Of a DNA stretch of 21,381 nucleotides, positions 20,049 through 21,381 are shown piece by piece. Source of the stretch: Kipferlia bialata (lineage: Eukaryota; Fornicata); the NCBI GenBank assembly GCA_003568945.1, contig BDIP01000082.1, positions 7,194 to 28,574 of the forward strand, given 5' to 3'. Every line of letters starts with the position of its first letter. The first letter of the stretch is position 1. The notes beneath the pieces are model-generated. The model saw only the letters and a list, made by a program, of their open reading frames with translations, did not search any database and was not told the DNA's origin. A program made the position numbers and the translations under genes.

Positions 20049-20811
20049 TTACACATAGAATACAGGATTACATGTCTGTATACACTATCACTTCGAATAT
20101 ACGAGGAATACTGCCACGGAAGAAAGAGAAAGTCTATGTTGGAGAGAGATGCTATGATGAGTGACATTCAGTGAGTAACAAGCGATGTTAGAGGGAGTAA
20201 TGCACAATGATACCGACTCTGTCAGTACCGGTACCAAACACATATATGACATACAAGTCCCACAATAGACAATTTTGGGGACTGCTAGAGTGATGTAGAC
20301 ATCTAGAACACTACATAGCATGGCCGAAGGCAAAAGGAGGCCACACAACTAGGTATATATGGAATTACAAATAGTTGGTACCGGTATCATACACAATGAA
20401 TACCATAGTATACCCACACCCACACTCTAGACCATCTAGCGCACATATACAACTACCCACCTCCTGGAAAGACTTCAGAGCGCCCGTGTGCACCTTGCCC
20501 AGCTTGGCAACGGCAGCCTGGGAGTCTGCAAGCTCCCCCTCCAGCTGGTTCCGCAGCTCATCCAGCTCCTGGAACTTGCGGTTGGCGGCCTGAGAGAGGC
20601 CAGACTGGGCCTGACGAAGCTCCCCCTCGTACTGCTCGCGCAGAGTCTCGTTCTCCTCGCGGAGACGGGCCATAATGATCGACTGCTTCCTCAACTCCTT
20701 CTCTGTCTGCAGCATGTACGCCCGGCGGTCGTTCTGGAGCATTCTGACCCTCCTCTGCAGGGAGGCGAGGTCTCCCTGCGTCTTGGGGTCTACCCTAGGC
20801 TTATCGTCCAT
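17378..20811 (-). CDS. Outer dynein arm docking complex protein, ODA1/DC2 (CCDC63/CCDC114) family
   Basis: Sixteen exons give 526 residues with every phase matching: 20811-20461, 19774-19677, 19594-19522, 19428-19376, 19302-19248, 19151-19072, 18993-18909, 18823-18756, 18689-18584, 18510-18403, 18348-18302, 18233-18179, 18073-18022, 17959-17869, 17709-17626, 17552-17378. The product is almost wholly coiled coil. Family landmarks are the N-terminal LQRRVRMLQNDRRAY (18-32), NTEKLEYNYRVLAERDVE (141-158), LQKKFKHFERADTARYRDLW and a C-terminal RVVPEERVLAWKSLEVLLL block. In other ciliates and algae the family member is the DC2 subunit, which fixes outer dynein arms to the doublet microtubules. Length is close to the family norm. 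A basic/acidic insert (EKEAEGEAAEKPAAAKEGEE) sits mid-protein. Acceptors are remarkably uniform (CTCACCCCAG, CTTACTCCTAG, CTCACCTTCAG). Intron 1 is the longest (686 bases) and contains poly-C and repeated acceptors. Confidence 0.88.
18083..18095 (-). repeat. Poly-C tract (sense strand) in dynein-docking intron
   Basis: Thirteen G on the + strand within the 18074-18178 intron, just upstream of the CTCACCCCAG acceptor in the transcript, so it forms an extended pyrimidine tract. Confidence 0.85.
19752..19922. repeat. Triplicated acceptor plus exon start in dynein-docking intron 1
   Basis: Two copies of about 45 bases, offset 125 (about 19752-19796 and 19877-19921), differ at a single position in the shared part. 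A shorter diverged copy lies at about 19808-19836. On the - strand each carries CTTACCC..AG followed by the start of exon 2 (GTGAGACTTGAGG or GTTAGGCTTGAGG). Only the 19774 copy leads into the long coding exon. Confidence 0.88.
19980..20047 (-). repeat. Double poly-C tract (sense strand) in dynein-docking intron 1
   Basis: Two runs of about 26 and 30 G on the + strand separated by about 12 bases, inside the 19775-20460 intron; poly-C in the transcript. The runs create Gly- or Pro-rich open frames that are not genes. Confidence 0.95.
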
Positions 20812-21004
20812 CTCAAACTGCCTTTGAAAGCCAGGTTTGCTGAGCTTTCAAATTCCATGTCGAATCGGCAAAACTGAAATCTCAAATTGAGGGTCATCTT
20901 GCTGGTGTGGTCTCTTCACCATAGCCCCACGTTGCACTACCCTACCCCCTGCTTACCTGTTTCCCACCATCACCCGCAGTAGCTGTAGGGCAGACTGAGT
21001 GCCC
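20812..21004. promoter_or_regulatory. Divergent promoter region with inverted repeats
   Basis: The 193 bases between the dynein-docking start and the PP2C start hold an inverted repeat TTTGAAAGC/GCTTTCAAA with a 12-base loop (20823-20852) and a CTCAA/TTGAG palindrome (20881-20891). Both carry the same TCAA/TTGA core as the palindromes in the other divergent region. The half next to the PP2C gene is C-rich. No TATA box is evident. Confidence 0.5.
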
Positions 21005-21338
21005 ATGTACCGCACCATGCGTGGCGGGGCTGTGCAGCCTAAGAAGGCGCCTGCCATCACCCAGGACAGACTGTTTCTGTGGGGCGCCACCAGCCTGAGG
21101 GGGAGGAGGTTCGAGAACGAAGACGCAGAGACGCTCTGCAACCTGTGCGACGTGGATCCAAGGTATATATTGACTTGGGATGTCTAGGATATACCATGTT
21201 CATTATCACTGTTGCTATTGGTACCGGTACCGGTACCATTCTCAGTCTAATGTTTTGTGTGAATGACGGCTCAGTTACACCCTCGTACCTCGTCTGGTGT
21301 ACCAGTATTGTGTGTAATCAGCGTATATGTGTACCCCT

Positions 21339-21377
<39 letters not shown>

Positions 21378-21381
21378 TTCT
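21005..21381 (+). CDS. PP2C-family protein phosphatase, first exon (partial)
   Basis: The first exon runs 21005-21162 from an ATG, ends in a split codon at donor GTATAT, and is followed by an intron with a poly-C tract that runs off the window. The peptide contains LFLWGATSLRGRRFENEDAE, which matches the first conserved motif of PP2C (PPM) phosphatases: the G..S..G.R..NEDA pattern, where the Glu-Asp pair helps bind the catalytic metal. Only about 52 residues are visible, so the remaining motifs cannot be checked. The preceding residues (MYRTMRGGAVQPKKAPAITQ) look like a short disordered lead. An alternative start is the second Met at 21017. Confidence 0.7.
21340..21374 (+). repeat. Poly-C tract in PP2C intron 1
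   Basis: A run of about 35 C on the sense strand, in the first intron of the + strand phosphatase gene and close to the window end. Confidence 0.9.

Noticed and set aside
19958-20174. Gly-rich + strand frames
   Set aside because: Product of the G runs inside dynein-docking intron 1.
1-21381. Transposons, retroelements, CRISPR arrays, rRNA
   Set aside because: No terminal repeats with coding content, no transposase or reverse transcriptase motifs, no regular spacer arrays; tandem repeats present are microsatellites or homopolymers.

Overview
This is nuclear DNA from an intron-rich, gene-dense microbial eukaryote with cilia. Eight protein genes carry about 61 short introns in 21 kb. Intergenic gaps are only 26 to about 300 bases. 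Nearly every intron ends in a fused branch-point plus 3' splice signal (YTNAC, a few pyrimidines, YAG). A branch point pressed against the acceptor is known from metamonads such as Giardia and Trichomonas. With the very high intron load and ciliary genes, I infer a free-living fornicate of the Kipferlia type; this is inference, not a database match. I see no mobile elements, CRISPR arrays, rRNA or convincing tRNA genes.

Layout, left to right: (1) 97-1264, +, the 3' part of an unrecognised helical protein. (2) 1310-7495, -, a 23-exon gene whose reading frame closes across every junction; it joins a polytopic membrane region to a class I cyclic-nucleotide phosphodiesterase-like domain with apparent loss of metal ligands. 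(3) 7559-9094, -, a basic Arg/Ser-rich protein, and (4) 9121-11362, -, an acidic protein; only 26 bases separate these two, which might be one gene. (5) 11584-14783, +, divergent from gene 4, a protein with a WD-like N-terminus, about 11 MORN repeats and an unrecognised C-terminus. (6) 15082-17135, +, a Myb/SANT-like domain followed by an acidic linker and coiled coil. (7) 17378-20811, -, a 16-exon outer dynein arm docking complex protein (ODA1/DC2, CCDC63/114 family). (8) 21005 to the window end, +, first exon of a PP2C-type phosphatase, divergent from gene 7.

The functional themes are cilia (gene 7, possibly gene 5) and signalling (genes 2 and 8), but nothing shows that the genes work as one pathway. 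The most striking non-gene signals are the branch-point/acceptor motif, long poly-C tracts that always lie on the sense strand of introns, short odd-length palindromes inside introns and divergent promoters, and introns that carry extra copies of the next exon's start with its own acceptor.
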